64,000 bases of DNA from Actinacidiphila cocklensis. GTDB taxonomy: Bacteria > Actinomycetota > Actinomycetes > Streptomycetales > Streptomycetaceae. This document shows, in pieces, positions 51,701 to 59,729 of this stretch (positions are counted from its first letter, which is position 1; each line of letters begins with the position of its first letter). Location: positions 89,258 to 153,257 of the forward strand of contig NZ_CAJSLV010000050.1 in the NCBI RefSeq assembly GCF_907177275.1, in the 5' to 3' direction. Both the position numbers and the translations under genes were made by a program. The notes beneath the pieces were generated by a model. It saw nothing but the letters and a program-made list of their open reading frames with translations, was not told the DNA's origin and did no database searches.

Positions 51701-52564
51701 GTGGTGGTCGGTGGTGTCCTCGCCGGGGACGAAGCTCTGCGAAGCGGCCACCTGGCCGGCCAGGTCGGGGTGTTCCGCGTCGATGCCGCTGTCGAGGACG
51801 GCGACGTCCACGCCCTTGCCGTCGGTGCCCGACTGCCACACCGCGGGGGCGCCGATCTGGGCGGTGCTGTCGGCGAGGGTGGCCTTGACCTTGCCGTCGA
51901 GCCAGATGTGGCTGATGTTCGCGCCGAAGACGGCGGCGCCCGCGGTCCGCGGCCGCGCTCCGCTGTTCTGCCGTTCGGCGGCCCTGGTCCTGGCCCGGGT
52001 CAGCGCGGCGGGCGGGGTGACCTCCTGCCAGAAGGCGGCGGCGCCCGCGTGCTGCTCGGTGACCGCCTTGCCGTGGACGGCGGGCAGGTCGCGTCGTGCG
52101 GACAGGCCGCGGGGGACGGCCGGCGCGGAGCGCGCGCCGGTGTCCGCGTACTGCACGATCAGCGGCAGGGCGGCGGTGCGGGCGTCGTCGTAGCCGTCGG
52201 CGATCAGGGCGGTGACGTCGAACAGCCGCTGGTCCAGGACGCCCGCGGCGACGTAGGGCAGCACCTCGGCCGGGTAGACGTACAGGTCCTTGCCGACGGT
52301 CCTGGTCTGTACGCCGCCGGTGAGGCTGGCGGGGCGGTCGACGGTGGCCGCCGAGCGCCCGTCGGCGAGCGTGGTGACGGTGACCCGGTCGCCGGTCACC
52401 AGGGTGACCGTGCCGGCGGGCGCGGCCTGCGACGTCGGGGCGGGAGCGGCCGGGGTGCCGGCCGGCGGAGTCGTGGCCTGCGCGATCGACGGGGTCGCCG
52501 CTATCGCCGCAAGGACGGTGCCCATGGCGGTCAGCAGCCGCCGGCGCCGGGTCGGAGATCTCAT
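48749..52564 (-). CDS. Secreted S8 (subtilisin) peptidase, large
   Basis: 1271 residues from ATG 52564, behind GGAGGG. A signal peptide (to about residue 30, AQA-TTPP) is followed by a pro-region (about 45-215) with a TLVTGDRVTV start, common in Streptomyces S8 enzymes. The catalytic residues are D258 (VAVLDSGID), H290 (HGHGTHTAS), N388 (AAGN) and S463 (SGTSMATPHVAG). After the catalytic domain (to about 535) come several beta-rich domains, including one with FALSAPTVTVPAGGTAQVTV and a PA-like insertion (about 880-990). Extracellular protein degradation is expected. Divergent regulatory region of about 190 bases precedes a LuxR-like gene on the same strand. Confidence 0.95.
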   Translation of the reverse strand: MRSPTRRRRLLTAMGTVLAAIAATPSIAQATTPPAGTPAAPAPTSQAAPAGTVTLVTGDRVTVTTLADGRSAATVDRPASLTGGVQTRTVGKDLYVYPAEVLPYVAAGVLDQRLFDVTALIADGYDDARTAALPLIVQYADTGARSAPAVPRGLSARRDLPAVHGKAVTEQHAGAAAFWQEVTPPAALTRARTRAAERQNSGARPRTAGAAVFGANISHIWLDGKVKATLADSTAQIGAPAVWQSGTDGKGVDVAVLDSGIDAEHPDLAGQVAASQSFVPGEDTTDHHGHGTHTASTIAGTGAASDGKEKGVAAGSRLLVGKVLGDDGYGDESWIIAGMQWAAQEQHAKVVSMSLGSTEASDGTDPMSQAVNDLSDSTGALFVIAAGNTGPGGIGSPGAATSALTVGAVDSADQLAYFSSWGPRSGDGGLKPEITAPGVDILAARSQYSAEGSGPYVTMSGTSMATPHVAGAAALVAQAHPQWTGQQIKDALVSSAHQTPDIPVTQGGSGRLDAQAAVLGEVHASATAWAGFYPWPHTSDAPATRTVTYTNTGAADVTLNLKAAATDSAGADASAAFALSAPTVTVPAGGTAQVTVTADPAKAPYGVSDGLLEATAADGTAVAHTLIGLDREEERYNLTITTADRTGTAVPGTAVVYRTGDLMPYQVEIPDSGRLTMRLPKGEYSVLMYADLPGAAGPDDLGLGVLSVPQLQLDGDRTAALDARKAHLVSAVTPQRSEDRMTRVEWNRVAGGESFNENFLLPVAYTSVWAQSTAKVTSGGFAFDTRWRKTAPLLTAAAKGAHGRAPDLAGMLVQAGSTLLPAGSSTLPVVYAGAGTTADYAGLNAKGKAVVVRYDRQADPAAQPAADAAQAAAAVAAGARLLLVAGDTAGRLSAWYGSADYESPSPIEVASLQTGQGAALIAAAARPGLTLDLTSTPTSPYVYDLVERHDDAIPAADLTYAPKKGDLARIDSRFAGKATDPGDNGRYDMQDFDRYGVGFQTVQTPGTTRTDWVTPGGRKFGWYEESANPVVEERALVTHPVKGSTTPSDWFLPVYHPRLNDSQSMPDRQGDFFVLNIPGWGDSGSGHDGFDVNLWGDVDNLHETVTLYQGDTDLGSTVYQQLAAEAPSSAPLPYRLVAETSQDGVLPSSPSTRTEWGFTSGSGYVDLPLIQLDYGVPTDLSGRAPRNTPLTLTASHLPGVTGAGTIDGATLQVSYDDGATWTALHLARHGTTWTSTAKAPRSAGHVSLRATAEDDAGNTVSQTVLRAYALK

Positions 52565-52753
52565 GTGATGCCCTCCATACGGTGCGTGGAACGCGGAACG
52601 CAGCACATTCTTCGGGCACGAGCATGCCAACTGAACGCTTCCGGCTGACGGTTCACCGCCATGACGGAAGCCTGCCGGACCTGACAGAACGTCACCTCGC
52701 CCAAGGGCGCACCAATTCGGTGAACGGCAGGTCATACCGGTACGGGCGCCCGG

Positions 52754-53809
52754 TCAGCGGCGCAGCCAACCGCGGGCGACGGCCTCGGCACCGAGCTGGA
52801 ATCGCGACCCGACGCAGGCCAGGTCCATCAGGGCGCGGATCTTGCGCTCGACGGTGCGCAGCGACAGGTCGAGTTGTACGGCGATGGTCCGGTCGGCCAC
52901 GTCAAGGGCGAGCAGCGCGAGGATCTGCCGGTCGATCTCGCCGGGTTGCCGCTCGGCCGGCCCGGGCTCTGCCGGTGCGCCCGGGCCGGGTGCGGCGGGC
53001 TGCGGGCCGGACGGCGGCAGCGGGGGCAGCGGCCTCGCGCGCTGCCAGTGCTCCTCGAAGAGCAGCACCAGCGCGTGCACCAGGCCGGTGCCGTGGACGA
53101 CGACGGTGTCGGCGTTGCCCGTGCCCTCGGCGAGCGACAGCGGCACCATGGCGTTGGCGCGGTCCGAGACGATCATGCGCATCGGGATGTCCGCGGCCAC
53201 CCGCATCTTCATGCCCAGCCCGGTGACCTCGCGCACGTCGTCCCACATGCCGGGGACCTCCAGATGGCTGCGGGTGATCACGGCGCGGAAGTCCACCCCG
53301 CGCACCAGCGCGTCGTGCTCCATCGGGTGCACGCTGTCGCGCTCCACCGCGATCACCGACTCGGCCAGGAAGGTCAGCACCTCGTGGTGTGCGCCGCCGA
53401 TCAGCTGCCCGAGCCGGTGGCGTACCGCGACCGGCCCCGACACCACCTCCACGACACCGCCCGCGGCCCGCGATGCGGCGCTGCGGAACTGCTCGGCGAG
53501 CGCGGTGACGGCTGCGCCGGCCTCGTCGAGCGAGGTGCGGTGGCGTACCAGCAGCGGGGCCAGCGCGACGGACGGGGAGCTGGCCCGGTAGGTGCGCGCG
53601 GCCGCGTCCTGCGCGCCGCCGGCGCCGAAGGGCTGCGGCTGCTCGCCGACGACGAGCCCGCCGGCTTCCATCTCCTCCAGCCGGGCCACCGCCTGCTCGA
53701 CGCCGATGCCCGCCCGCCCTGCCACCTCGGCGGCCGAACTGCCCGGCCGGCCGATCAGCAGGACGTACAGCCGCTCCTGCTCCGGCGGGATACCGAGCGG
53801 CGCCAGCAT
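52754..53809 (-). CDS. LuxR-type regulator with TrmB-like N-terminus
   Basis: 351 residues from ATG 53809, with GGGGGG upstream; a start at 53881 is less likely because the promoter below lies inside it. Winged helix near the start: LYVLLIGRPGSSAAEVAGRAGIGVEQAVARLEEMEAGGLV. A PLD-like effector region (about 110-260) follows, and a LuxR HTH closes it: REIDRQILALLALDVADRTIAVQLDLSLRTVERKIRALMDLACV-type end (IAVQLDLSLRTVERKIRAL). This TrmB/LuxR architecture is frequent beside S8 peptidase genes of Streptomyces; it probably regulates the protease downstream. Confidence 0.85.
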   Translation of the reverse strand: MLAPLGIPPEQERLYVLLIGRPGSSAAEVAGRAGIGVEQAVARLEEMEAGGLVVGEQPQPFGAGGAQDAAARTYRASSPSVALAPLLVRHRTSLDEAGAAVTALAEQFRSAASRAAGGVVEVVSGPVAVRHRLGQLIGGAHHEVLTFLAESVIAVERDSVHPMEHDALVRGVDFRAVITRSHLEVPGMWDDVREVTGLGMKMRVAADIPMRMIVSDRANAMVPLSLAEGTGNADTVVVHGTGLVHALVLLFEEHWQRARPLPPLPPSGPQPAAPGPGAPAEPGPAERQPGEIDRQILALLALDVADRTIAVQLDLSLRTVERKIRALMDLACVGSRFQLGAEAVARGWLRR

Positions 53810-53849
53810 CAACAACCCCCCGGGCTCACCGAACCGGTCCGTGCCGGAA

Positions 53850-53878
53850 TCCTTCTTGGCCCGTACAACTGCTGTCAA
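53850..53878 (-). promoter_or_regulatory. Promoter of the LuxR-type gene
   Basis: TTGACA (53878-53873), 17 bases, then GAAGGA(T) at 53855-53850: a good -35 and a weak -10, about 40 bases before the start codon at 53809. It argues against a start further upstream. Confidence 0.5.
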
Positions 53879-53961
53879 CACCCGCCGGGCGGGCGGGGGG
53901 CGGCAGGCCGACCGCGGGAAATTGCCTGGCCCCCGGCGCGGGAGGTCCGTAGGGTCGCGGC

Positions 53962-54699
53962 GTGGACCCAGCTGACTTCTACACCGGCATCGTCGCGGAG
54001 TTGTACGCCCCGCTGAAGGCGGTCGCCCAGGAGCCCGAGCCGTACGCGGCCTTCGTCCGCGAGGCCGGCTCCCCCGCCCTGGAGCTGGGCTGCGGGGACG
54101 GCGACCCGCTGCTGGGCCTGCGGCGGCTCGGTCTCGACGTCGACGGTGTCGACTCCTCCGCGGACATGCTGGAGCGCTGCCGGCTCCGGGCGCGCGAGCA
54201 GGGCGTCGAGGTCGTCGTGCACCGGCAGCGGATGGAGGCGCTGGACCTGCCGCGCCGCTACCGTGCGGTCTTCCTCGCCGGGCCGACCTTCAACCTCCTC
54301 CCCGACGACACCGTCGCGCTGGCCGCCCTGCGCGGCATCCGCCACCACCTCGCCGAGGGCGGCACCGCGCTGGTACCGCTGTTCGTCCCCTCCCCCACCC
54401 CCGCGGAGCAGATCGGCCGGGTGCGCACCGCGAACGGCGCCGACGGTGCGGAACTGCGCGTGTCGGTGGTCTCCGAGGAGCGCGACGAGGCCGCGCGCAC
54501 CCAGACGACCGTGCTGCGCTACGAGCGCCGCCACGGCGGCGGCACCAGCGTCGTGGACCGCGACTGGGTCCTGCACTGGTACGCCCCCGGCGGCTTCGAG
54601 GCGCTCGCCGCGGCCGCCGGGCTGGCCGTCGTCTCCGCCGCTGACTCCTCCGGTGGCGGCGTCCGGGAATACCGGCTGCGGGCCGCGACTTGGCGTTGA
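53962..54699 (+). CDS. Class I SAM-dependent methyltransferase
   Basis: 245 residues from GTG 53962. Motif I LELGCGDGDPLLGL, then VDGVDSSADMLERCRLRA (acidic end), AVFLAGPTFNLLPDD and LRGIRHHLAEGGTALVPLF: the full set of class I motifs. The C-terminal part VDRDWVLHWYAPGGFEAL is the usual substrate cap. Substrate unknown. It is divergent from the LuxR-type gene and followed after 58 bases by an oxidoreductase on the same strand. Confidence 0.9.
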   Translation: MDPADFYTGIVAELYAPLKAVAQEPEPYAAFVREAGSPALELGCGDGDPLLGLRRLGLDVDGVDSSADMLERCRLRAREQGVEVVVHRQRMEALDLPRRYRAVFLAGPTFNLLPDDTVALAALRGIRHHLAEGGTALVPLFVPSPTPAEQIGRVRTANGADGAELRVSVVSEERDEAARTQTTVLRYERRHGGGTSVVDRDWVLHWYAPGGFEALAAAAGLAVVSAADSSGGGVREYRLRAATWR

Positions 54700-54757
54700 G
54701 GCCGCGACGCTGCGGCAGGTCGCCTGTGCGGCGGGAACGAGACGTGGGGATGTGCGG

Positions 54758-55672
54758 ATGCGCGCTGTGGTGATCGACGAGTACGGCGGCCCGGAGGTAC
54801 TGCGGCTCACCGAGGTACCCGAACCCGTCGCGGGACCCGGCCAGGTGCGGGTCCGGGTGCGTACCGCCGGCGTCAATCCGGTCGACGTGAAGCAGCGCAC
54901 CGGCTTCTTCTCCGCCGTCGCCCCGCCGCGCTTCCCGCTGCGGATGGGCAACGAGTACGCCGGCACCGTCGACCAGGTCGGCGAGGGCGTCGCGGACTTC
55001 GCGGTCGGCGACGACGTCTTCGGGTCCGCCACCGGGCAGTGCTACGCGGAACTGGTCGTCGTCGACGCGGCGGACGTCGCCGGCAAGCCCGCGTCGCTGG
55101 GCTGGGACGCCGCCGGCGGCCTCCCGGCGGTCGGCCAGACCGCGTACACCGCGCTGGAGCAGATCGGCGGCGTCCGCGCCGGCGAGACCCTGCTGGTGCA
55201 CGCCGCCGCGGGCGGGGTCGGCACCGTCGCGGTGCAGATCGCCCGGCTGCGGGGCGCCGTGGTCATCGGCACCGCGAGCGAGGGCAACCACGACTACCTG
55301 CGCTCGCTCGGCGCCGTCCCGGTCGCCTACGGCCCCGGACTGGCGGACCGGGTGCGCGCGCTGGCGCCCGGCGGTGTCGACGCCGCCCTCGACGCGGTCG
55401 GCGGTGACGACGCCACGGCGGTGTCGCTCGCGCTGGTCGCCGACCGCCGCCGCATCGGCACCACCGTCGACGCGGCGGCCGCGGAGGCGCACGGCTTCCT
55501 GCGGGTCGGCGGCCGTACGACACCGGGGCTGCGGCAGTTGGCCGAGTGGAGCCGCACCGGTGACCTGGTCCTGCCCAGCGTCACCGGCTACCCGCTCGAC
55601 GAGGTCGCCGCCGCCCACCGGCACGTCGAGGGCGGCCACACCCGCGGCAAGGTCGTGCTGCGGGTCGGGTGA
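54758..55672 (+). CDS. NADP-dependent zinc-type (quinone) oxidoreductase
   Basis: 304 residues from ATG 54758 with GGGGATG upstream. MDR fold: MRAVVIDEYGGPEVLRLTEVPEP, AGVNPVDVKQRTG, MGNEYAGTVDQVGEGV, then the Rossmann motif HAAAGGVGTVAVQIARL. The absence of zinc-ligand Cys puts it in the QOR branch, like the one at 36007, with which it shares a general plan. It probably reduces quinones or other enones. Possible operon with the methyltransferase 58 bases upstream. Confidence 0.9.
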   Translation: MRAVVIDEYGGPEVLRLTEVPEPVAGPGQVRVRVRTAGVNPVDVKQRTGFFSAVAPPRFPLRMGNEYAGTVDQVGEGVADFAVGDDVFGSATGQCYAELVVVDAADVAGKPASLGWDAAGGLPAVGQTAYTALEQIGGVRAGETLLVHAAAGGVGTVAVQIARLRGAVVIGTASEGNHDYLRSLGAVPVAYGPGLADRVRALAPGGVDAALDAVGGDDATAVSLALVADRRRIGTTVDAAAAEAHGFLRVGGRTTPGLRQLAEWSRTGDLVLPSVTGYPLDEVAAAHRHVEGGHTRGKVVLRVG

Positions 55673-55675
55673 GCG

Positions 55676-55688
55676 GCCGCTTCGCGGC
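55676..55688. terminator. Small hairpin after the oxidoreductase gene
   Basis: GCCGC/GCGGC with loop TTC, in the 26-base gap between the convergent oxidoreductase and GNAT genes. Confidence 0.35.
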
Positions 55689-55698
55689 GCCCGTCCGG

Positions 55699-56229
55699 TC
55701 AGCCGACCCGCTGGGCGAGCACCTGTCCGGGCCAGCCGTCGGACAGGAAGGTGTCGGTGGGGGTGAAGCCGTTGCGCTCGTAGAACGCGACGAGTTCGCC
55801 CCCGCCGCCCGCCCAGCAGTCCACCCGCAGCAGGTCCACGCCGGCCCGCTGGGTCTCCTCGACGGCGTGCGCGAGCAGCGCGGCGCCGACGCCCTGGCCC
55901 GCGTAGCGACGGTCGGAGACCAGCAGCCGTACGTACCGCTCCGGCTCCCCGGCCGGCTCGATCGGCACCAGCGGGCTGGGGCCTGAGTCCAGGACCAAGG
56001 TGCCGACGGGTGATCTGTCCAGTTCCGCGACGAAGGGCTCGTTCTCGGTCAGGTACCGCTCGACCCGCGCCACGCCGCCGGGCTTCTGCGAATACGGTGT
56101 GGTGCCCCACTGCTGGGTGTTGCCGCGGGCGTTCATCCAGAGGATCGCGCCGTCGAGCATCTCCAGCGTGGCCGTGACGTCGGCCGGGCCGCCGGGCCTG
56201 ATGCGAATGCCGTGTGTCGTGTCGTTCAC
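55699..56229 (-). CDS. GNAT acetyltransferase
   Basis: 176 residues from ATG 56229. The acetyl-CoA motif A is RYVRLLVSDRRYAGQGVGAALLAHAVEE (Q/RxxGxG/A), and motif B is YERNGFTPTD. TLEMLDGAILWMNARGNTQQWG near the N-end is characteristic of a Streptomyces GNAT subgroup. Acceptor substrate unknown. Tail-to-tail with the oxidoreductase gene. Confidence 0.9.
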   Translation of the reverse strand: MNDTTHGIRIRPGGPADVTATLEMLDGAILWMNARGNTQQWGTTPYSQKPGGVARVERYLTENEPFVAELDRSPVGTLVLDSGPSPLVPIEPAGEPERYVRLLVSDRRYAGQGVGAALLAHAVEETQRAGVDLLRVDCWAGGGGELVAFYERNGFTPTDTFLSDGWPGQVLAQRVG

Positions 56230-56263
56230 GGCGGAAGCCTACGAGACCTGGCGAGACGGGCTG

Positions 56264-57202
56264 TCAGGCCGTCGTCCAGTGGCGGAGCTTCTCGGGGTTG
56301 CGCACCACCCAGATGTGCGTGATCCGGTCGCCCGCGACGTCGAACGCGAACACCGTCACCGTGACGCCGTCCTGCTCGGCGACCAGGCCGGGCTGGCCGT
56401 TGACGGTGCGCTCCAGGAAGGTCATGTTGCCGGGTTTGCGGCCGGCGATCTCGACCCAGGCGTGCGCGATCTGCTCGGCGCCCTCGATGGGGTGCAGGAA
56501 GGTGGTGGCAAGGCCGCCGCCGTCGCCGACCGCGACGGCTTCGGGGTCGAGCAGGCCGATGAGGGCCTCGATGTCCTTGGCCTCCCACGCCTGCTTGAAG
56601 TCCCTGACGACGCCGGCGCGCTGGGCTGCCGGGGTCGCGGAGGGCCGCGAGTCCCGGATGCGACGGCGGGCCGAGGAGGCCAGCTGGCGGCATGCCGCGG
56701 GGGTGCGGCCGACGATCTCGGCCACTTCGGTGAAGGTGTGGCAGAACACGTCGTGGAGGATGAACGCGACGCGTTCTGCCGGGGTCATGGCTTCGAGCAC
56801 GACCAGGAAGGCCAGGTTGACCGACTCGTCCAGGGTGACCCGGTCGGCGGGGTCGACCGCGGCGCCGCCCGGCCGCCCGGTGATCCACTCCGTGCGCTCG
56901 GGCAGCGGCTCGGGAATCCACTCGCCCACGTAGGTCTCCCGCCGCGCGCGGGCGGAGCTGAGCAGGTTCAGGCAGATGCGGCTGGTGACGGTCGTCAGCC
57001 AGGCGCCGGGGACCTCGACGGCCTCCCGCTGTTGCGGGGACATCGCGAACCAGCGGGCGTAGGTCTCCTGGACGGCGTCCTCGGCCTCCGCCAGGGAGCC
57101 GAGGAGGCGGTAGGCGATGTTCATCAGCTGGCGCCGCTCGCCGGTGATCGCGTCGAGGCCCGGATCGGGCCGACCGCGTCCCGGCCCGTGTCGGGTGGTC
57201 AT
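56264..57202 (-). CDS. SigJ-type ECF sigma factor with SnoaL domain (ECF41-like)
   Basis: 312 residues from ATG 57202. Sigma region 2 (RQLMNIAYRLLGSLAEAEDAVQETYARWF) and region 4 (MTPAERVAFILHDVFCHTFTEVAEIVGRTPAACRQLASSARRRI) are followed by a SnoaL-like C-terminal domain with VGDGGG and NPEKLRHW, as in ECF41-like sigma factors; the linker reads GEWIPEPL. Unlike the one at 37801 no CMD, oxidoreductase or epimerase gene is adjacent and no TGTCACA box is seen upstream. A SAM methyltransferase precedes it on the same strand (91 bases). Confidence 0.9.
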   Translation of the reverse strand: MTTRHGPGRGRPDPGLDAITGERRQLMNIAYRLLGSLAEAEDAVQETYARWFAMSPQQREAVEVPGAWLTTVTSRICLNLLSSARARRETYVGEWIPEPLPERTEWITGRPGGAAVDPADRVTLDESVNLAFLVVLEAMTPAERVAFILHDVFCHTFTEVAEIVGRTPAACRQLASSARRRIRDSRPSATPAAQRAGVVRDFKQAWEAKDIEALIGLLDPEAVAVGDGGGLATTFLHPIEGAEQIAHAWVEIAGRKPGNMTFLERTVNGQPGLVAEQDGVTVTVFAFDVAGDRITHIWVVRNPEKLRHWTTA

Positions 57203-57293
57203 GGTGCCGACGGCTCCCTTGCTCGCATCTGCCTTCACAGTACCGACAAGACAGCGCGCCGGAATGTGAGGCCGGCGCGTCGCCCCGCATCGG

Positions 57294-58037
57294 TCACGAA
57301 CGGTCGGGGGTCCTGCGCAGGACGAGGGTGAGGAAGCCGAACGTGTCGCGGTAGGTGTGCAGCCATTCCGTGCGGCGGGTACCTGCGGTGGCCAGGACCT
57401 CGGGGGCCTGCGGGTCGTCGCCGTGGTCGAGCGCCCAGCCGGCCAGGCCGCCCCAGCAGGCCCACTCGTAGTCGTCCAGCTCGCGGCGGGTGCTGACGTG
57501 TCCGTGCACCGGGGTCCATCCGTCGGCGACGACGCGGTCCACGGTGGTGGCCAGGTCGTCGAAGTCGCCGAGCATCCCGACCGCCTCCGCGGACGGCGTA
57601 CCGTCCCAGAAACCGTCGCCGACCAGGACGCTGCCGCCGGGGGCGAGGTGCTCGCGGGCCGCGGCGAGGGTGGGGAGCAGGCCGCCGAAGGCGTGCGCGG
57701 CCCCGACGCTGAGGACCAGGTCGAAGGGCTGCGGTGAGGTGAACTTCGCGGCGTCCTGGTCGTGCAGCACCAGCCGCTGCCGAAGGCCGCGCCGGGTCGC
57801 CGCCTCGTCGGCCTCGGCCAGGGCCTCGGGAGAGACGTCGACGCCCTCGGCGTGCACCCCCGTGCCCGTCTCCAGCGCGCGCAGCAGCCACTCACCAGTG
57901 CCGCAGCCCAGGTCGAGCACGCGCTCGTCGCCGCGCGGCAGACCCTTGGCGAGCAGCGCGCGGACCGAGTCGTCGCCGAGCGGGGCCTTGATGGGGTGGT
58001 CGGCATGGGCGATGCGGGAGATCTCTTCACGATTCAC
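57294..58037 (-). CDS. Class I SAM-dependent methyltransferase
   Basis: 247 residues from ATG 58037. Motif I VLDLGCGTGEWLLRAL, then AEGVDVSPEALAEADEA, LVLSVGAAHAFGG and AREHLAPGGSVLVGDGFW are clear; the middle DDYEWACWGGLAGWALDH belongs to the family's cap. It resembles actinobacterial small-molecule methyltransferases of unknown target. It lies 91 bases upstream of the sigma gene on the same strand, so cotranscription is possible. Confidence 0.9.
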   Translation of the reverse strand: MNREEISRIAHADHPIKAPLGDDSVRALLAKGLPRGDERVLDLGCGTGEWLLRALETGTGVHAEGVDVSPEALAEADEAATRRGLRQRLVLHDQDAAKFTSPQPFDLVLSVGAAHAFGGLLPTLAAAREHLAPGGSVLVGDGFWDGTPSAEAVGMLGDFDDLATTVDRVVADGWTPVHGHVSTRRELDDYEWACWGGLAGWALDHGDDPQAPEVLATAGTRRTEWLHTYRDTFGFLTLVLRRTPDRS

Positions 58038-58150
58038 CGGCGCAGCCTGGCAGCCGGGCAGCGGGTCCGCATCCGGTTTTCCGCCCCCCGGCGGTAGGCG
58101 GACGGGATAAGCGGTGGAACCCGGCGCAGGAGTGCGGGCATGCTGTGCGC

Positions 58151-58639
58151 ATGTTGATCAGGGAAGCCACCACGGAGGACTGGCCTGCCATCTGGCCGTT
58201 CTTCCACCGCATCGTGACCGAGGGCGAGACCTTCACCTATCCCGCGGACCTCACCGAGGACCAGGGCCGCGAGTGGTGGCTGCTGACCGCGCCGTTCCGC
58301 ACGGTCGTCGCGGTCGGTGATGCGGGGGACGTGATCGGCACCGCGAAGATGAACCGCAATCACATGGGCAACGGCTCGCACATCGCGAGCGCCAGCTACA
58401 TGGTCGACCCCGAGCACTTCGGCCAGGGCGTGGGCCGGGCGCTGTGCACGTACACGGTGGACTGGGCGCGGGCCGAGGGCTACCGGGCGATGCAGTTCAA
58501 CGCGGTGGTGGAGAGCAACGTGCACGCGGTGAAGCTGTACGAGTCCGTCGGCTTCGAGGTGATCGGCACCCTGCCGGAGGGCTTCAACCACCCGAAGCTG
58601 GGCTATGTCGGCCTGCACATCATGCACCTGGCGCTCTGA
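58151..58639 (+). CDS. GNAT acetyltransferase (phosphinothricin-type fold)
   Basis: 162 residues from ATG 58151 (MLIREATTEDWPAIW); an in-frame GTG 58145 is an alternative and neither has a strong ribosome site. The fold has FFHRIVTEGETFTYPAD, ASASYMVDPEHFGQGVGRALCTYTVDWARA with QGVG, and AVKLYESVGFEVIGTLP. This layout is that of the phosphinothricin/amino-acid N-acetyltransferase branch. The stop overlaps the next start (TGATG), so the two acetyltransferases are coupled. Confidence 0.85.
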   Translation: MLIREATTEDWPAIWPFFHRIVTEGETFTYPADLTEDQGREWWLLTAPFRTVVAVGDAGDVIGTAKMNRNHMGNGSHIASASYMVDPEHFGQGVGRALCTYTVDWARAEGYRAMQFNAVVESNVHAVKLYESVGFEVIGTLPEGFNHPKLGYVGLHIMHLAL

Positions 58640-59166
58640 TGCATCGGCAGCCGGGCGGTACGGACGATCTTGTGACGGCCCGTCTGGTGCTGCACTCGCT
58701 GAGTGCCGCCGAGGCCGAACACGTGCGGGACGGCGGGCAGGGCGGCGACGTGCGCTGGGCGGACGGCTATCCCATGGAGGGCGACGTGTCCGCCATGACG
58801 CGGTTCCTGGCCACGTGTGCGAGCAGCGGCCACCCGCGGCCGTTCGGCACCTACGAGATACGGCTGCGCGCGGACGGCCTGGCCATCGGCGGGGTGGGCT
58901 TCCACGGCCCGCCGGACGAGGACGGCGGCGTGACGATCGGCTACGGGCTCGTACCGTCGGCCCGGGGCAAGGGCTACGCCTCCGAGGCGCTGCGCGCGCT
59001 GCTGGCCTTCGCCCGCGACCAGGGTGTGAGCAGCGTGGCGGGCGACGCCGACATCGGCAACACCGCCTCGCAGCGGGTGATGGCGGCAGCCGGCATGCGG
59101 CGGATCGCGGCGACCGCCCAGCTGGCCTTCTACCGGGTCTCCTGGGACGGCGCCGCGGGCGGGTAG
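58639..59166 (+). CDS. GNAT acetyltransferase (RimJ-like)
   Basis: 175 residues from ATG 58639, overlapping the stop of the previous gene by one base. LVTARLVLHSLSAAEAEHV, GGVTIGYGLVPSARGKGYASEALRALLAFARD (RGKGYA acetyl-CoA motif) and NTASQRVMAAAGMRR form the RimJ/RimL-type core. Acetylates an amine on a protein N-terminus or small molecule. Different subgroup from the gene before it, despite the coupling. Confidence 0.9.
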   Translation: MHRQPGGTDDLVTARLVLHSLSAAEAEHVRDGGQGGDVRWADGYPMEGDVSAMTRFLATCASSGHPRPFGTYEIRLRADGLAIGGVGFHGPPDEDGGVTIGYGLVPSARGKGYASEALRALLAFARDQGVSSVAGDADIGNTASQRVMAAAGMRRIAATAQLAFYRVSWDGAAGG

Positions 59167-59194
59167 CTCCGCGGGAAGCCGCGAAGAAGGAGCA

Positions 59195-59268
59195 GGAGAG
59201 TGCCCCTGGCGTGGGTGGATGGGGCTGGTTGAAGGCACTGTCCACCGCAGCTGCAGGTGGCACTCTCC
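59195..59268. repeat. Inverted repeat with 54-base loop
   Basis: GGAGAGTGCC (59195-59204) and GGCACTCTCC (59259-59268), perfect 10-bp arms, just after the second GNAT gene. The long loop has a part of the arm again (GGCACTG). It may be a weak terminator or the trace of a small repeat element. Confidence 0.5.
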
Positions 59269-59353
59269 CGGCCGACGACCTTACCGGCGGCGAGTCGTGC
59301 GACAGCGCGGAAAGCGCCGCCGCAGGCCCATGACCACCCGATCAAGCGACAGC

Positions 59354-59388
59354 GGGCCGCGCCCCCCTGCATGAGGGAGGCGCGGCCC
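59354..59388. terminator. Strong convergent terminator
   Basis: GGGCCGCGCC (59354-59363) and GGCGCGGCCC (59379-59388) with an inner CCCT/AGGG pair; between the GNAT gene (ends 59166) and rpmE2 (ends 59413). Confidence 0.85.
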
Positions 59389-59412
59389 GAGGTGCGCGGT
59401 GGGGCTACCGGC

Positions 59413-59664
59413 TCAGCCGGCGCTGCGGCCGTAGCGGCGGCGGAAGCGCTCGACGCGGCCCGCGGTGTCCAGCTCACGTGCCCTGCCGGTGTAGAAGGGG
59501 TGGCTGGCCGAGGAGATCTCGACGTCGATGACGGGGTAGGTGCTGCCGTCCGTCCAGACGACGCTGCGGTCCGACGCGGCGGTGGAGCGGGTCAGGAAGG
59601 CGAGGTCGCCGGCCTTGTCGCGGAAGACCACCGGGCGGGACGTGGGGTGAATGCCGTGCTTCAT
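59413..59664 (-). CDS. rpmE2: 50S ribosomal protein L31 type B
   Basis: 83 residues from ATG 59664 ([17 protein letters not shown]). The sequence [41 protein letters not shown] is L31, and there is no cysteine, so it is the zinc-independent type B form that replaces L31A under zinc starvation. It follows the L33 gene after 65 bases in the same direction. Expected to be controlled by Zur together with L33. Confidence 0.95.
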   Translation of the reverse strand: MKHGIHPTSRPVVFRDKAGDLAFLTRSTAASDRSVVWTDGSTYPVIDVEISSASHPFYTGRARELDTAGRVERFRRRYGRSAG

Positions 59665-59729
59665 GGGAGTCCTTTCGTGGTGGGTGCCGGGCCGGAGTAC
59701 CGGGTGCGCGGTGCCGTACGCCGTCGTGG

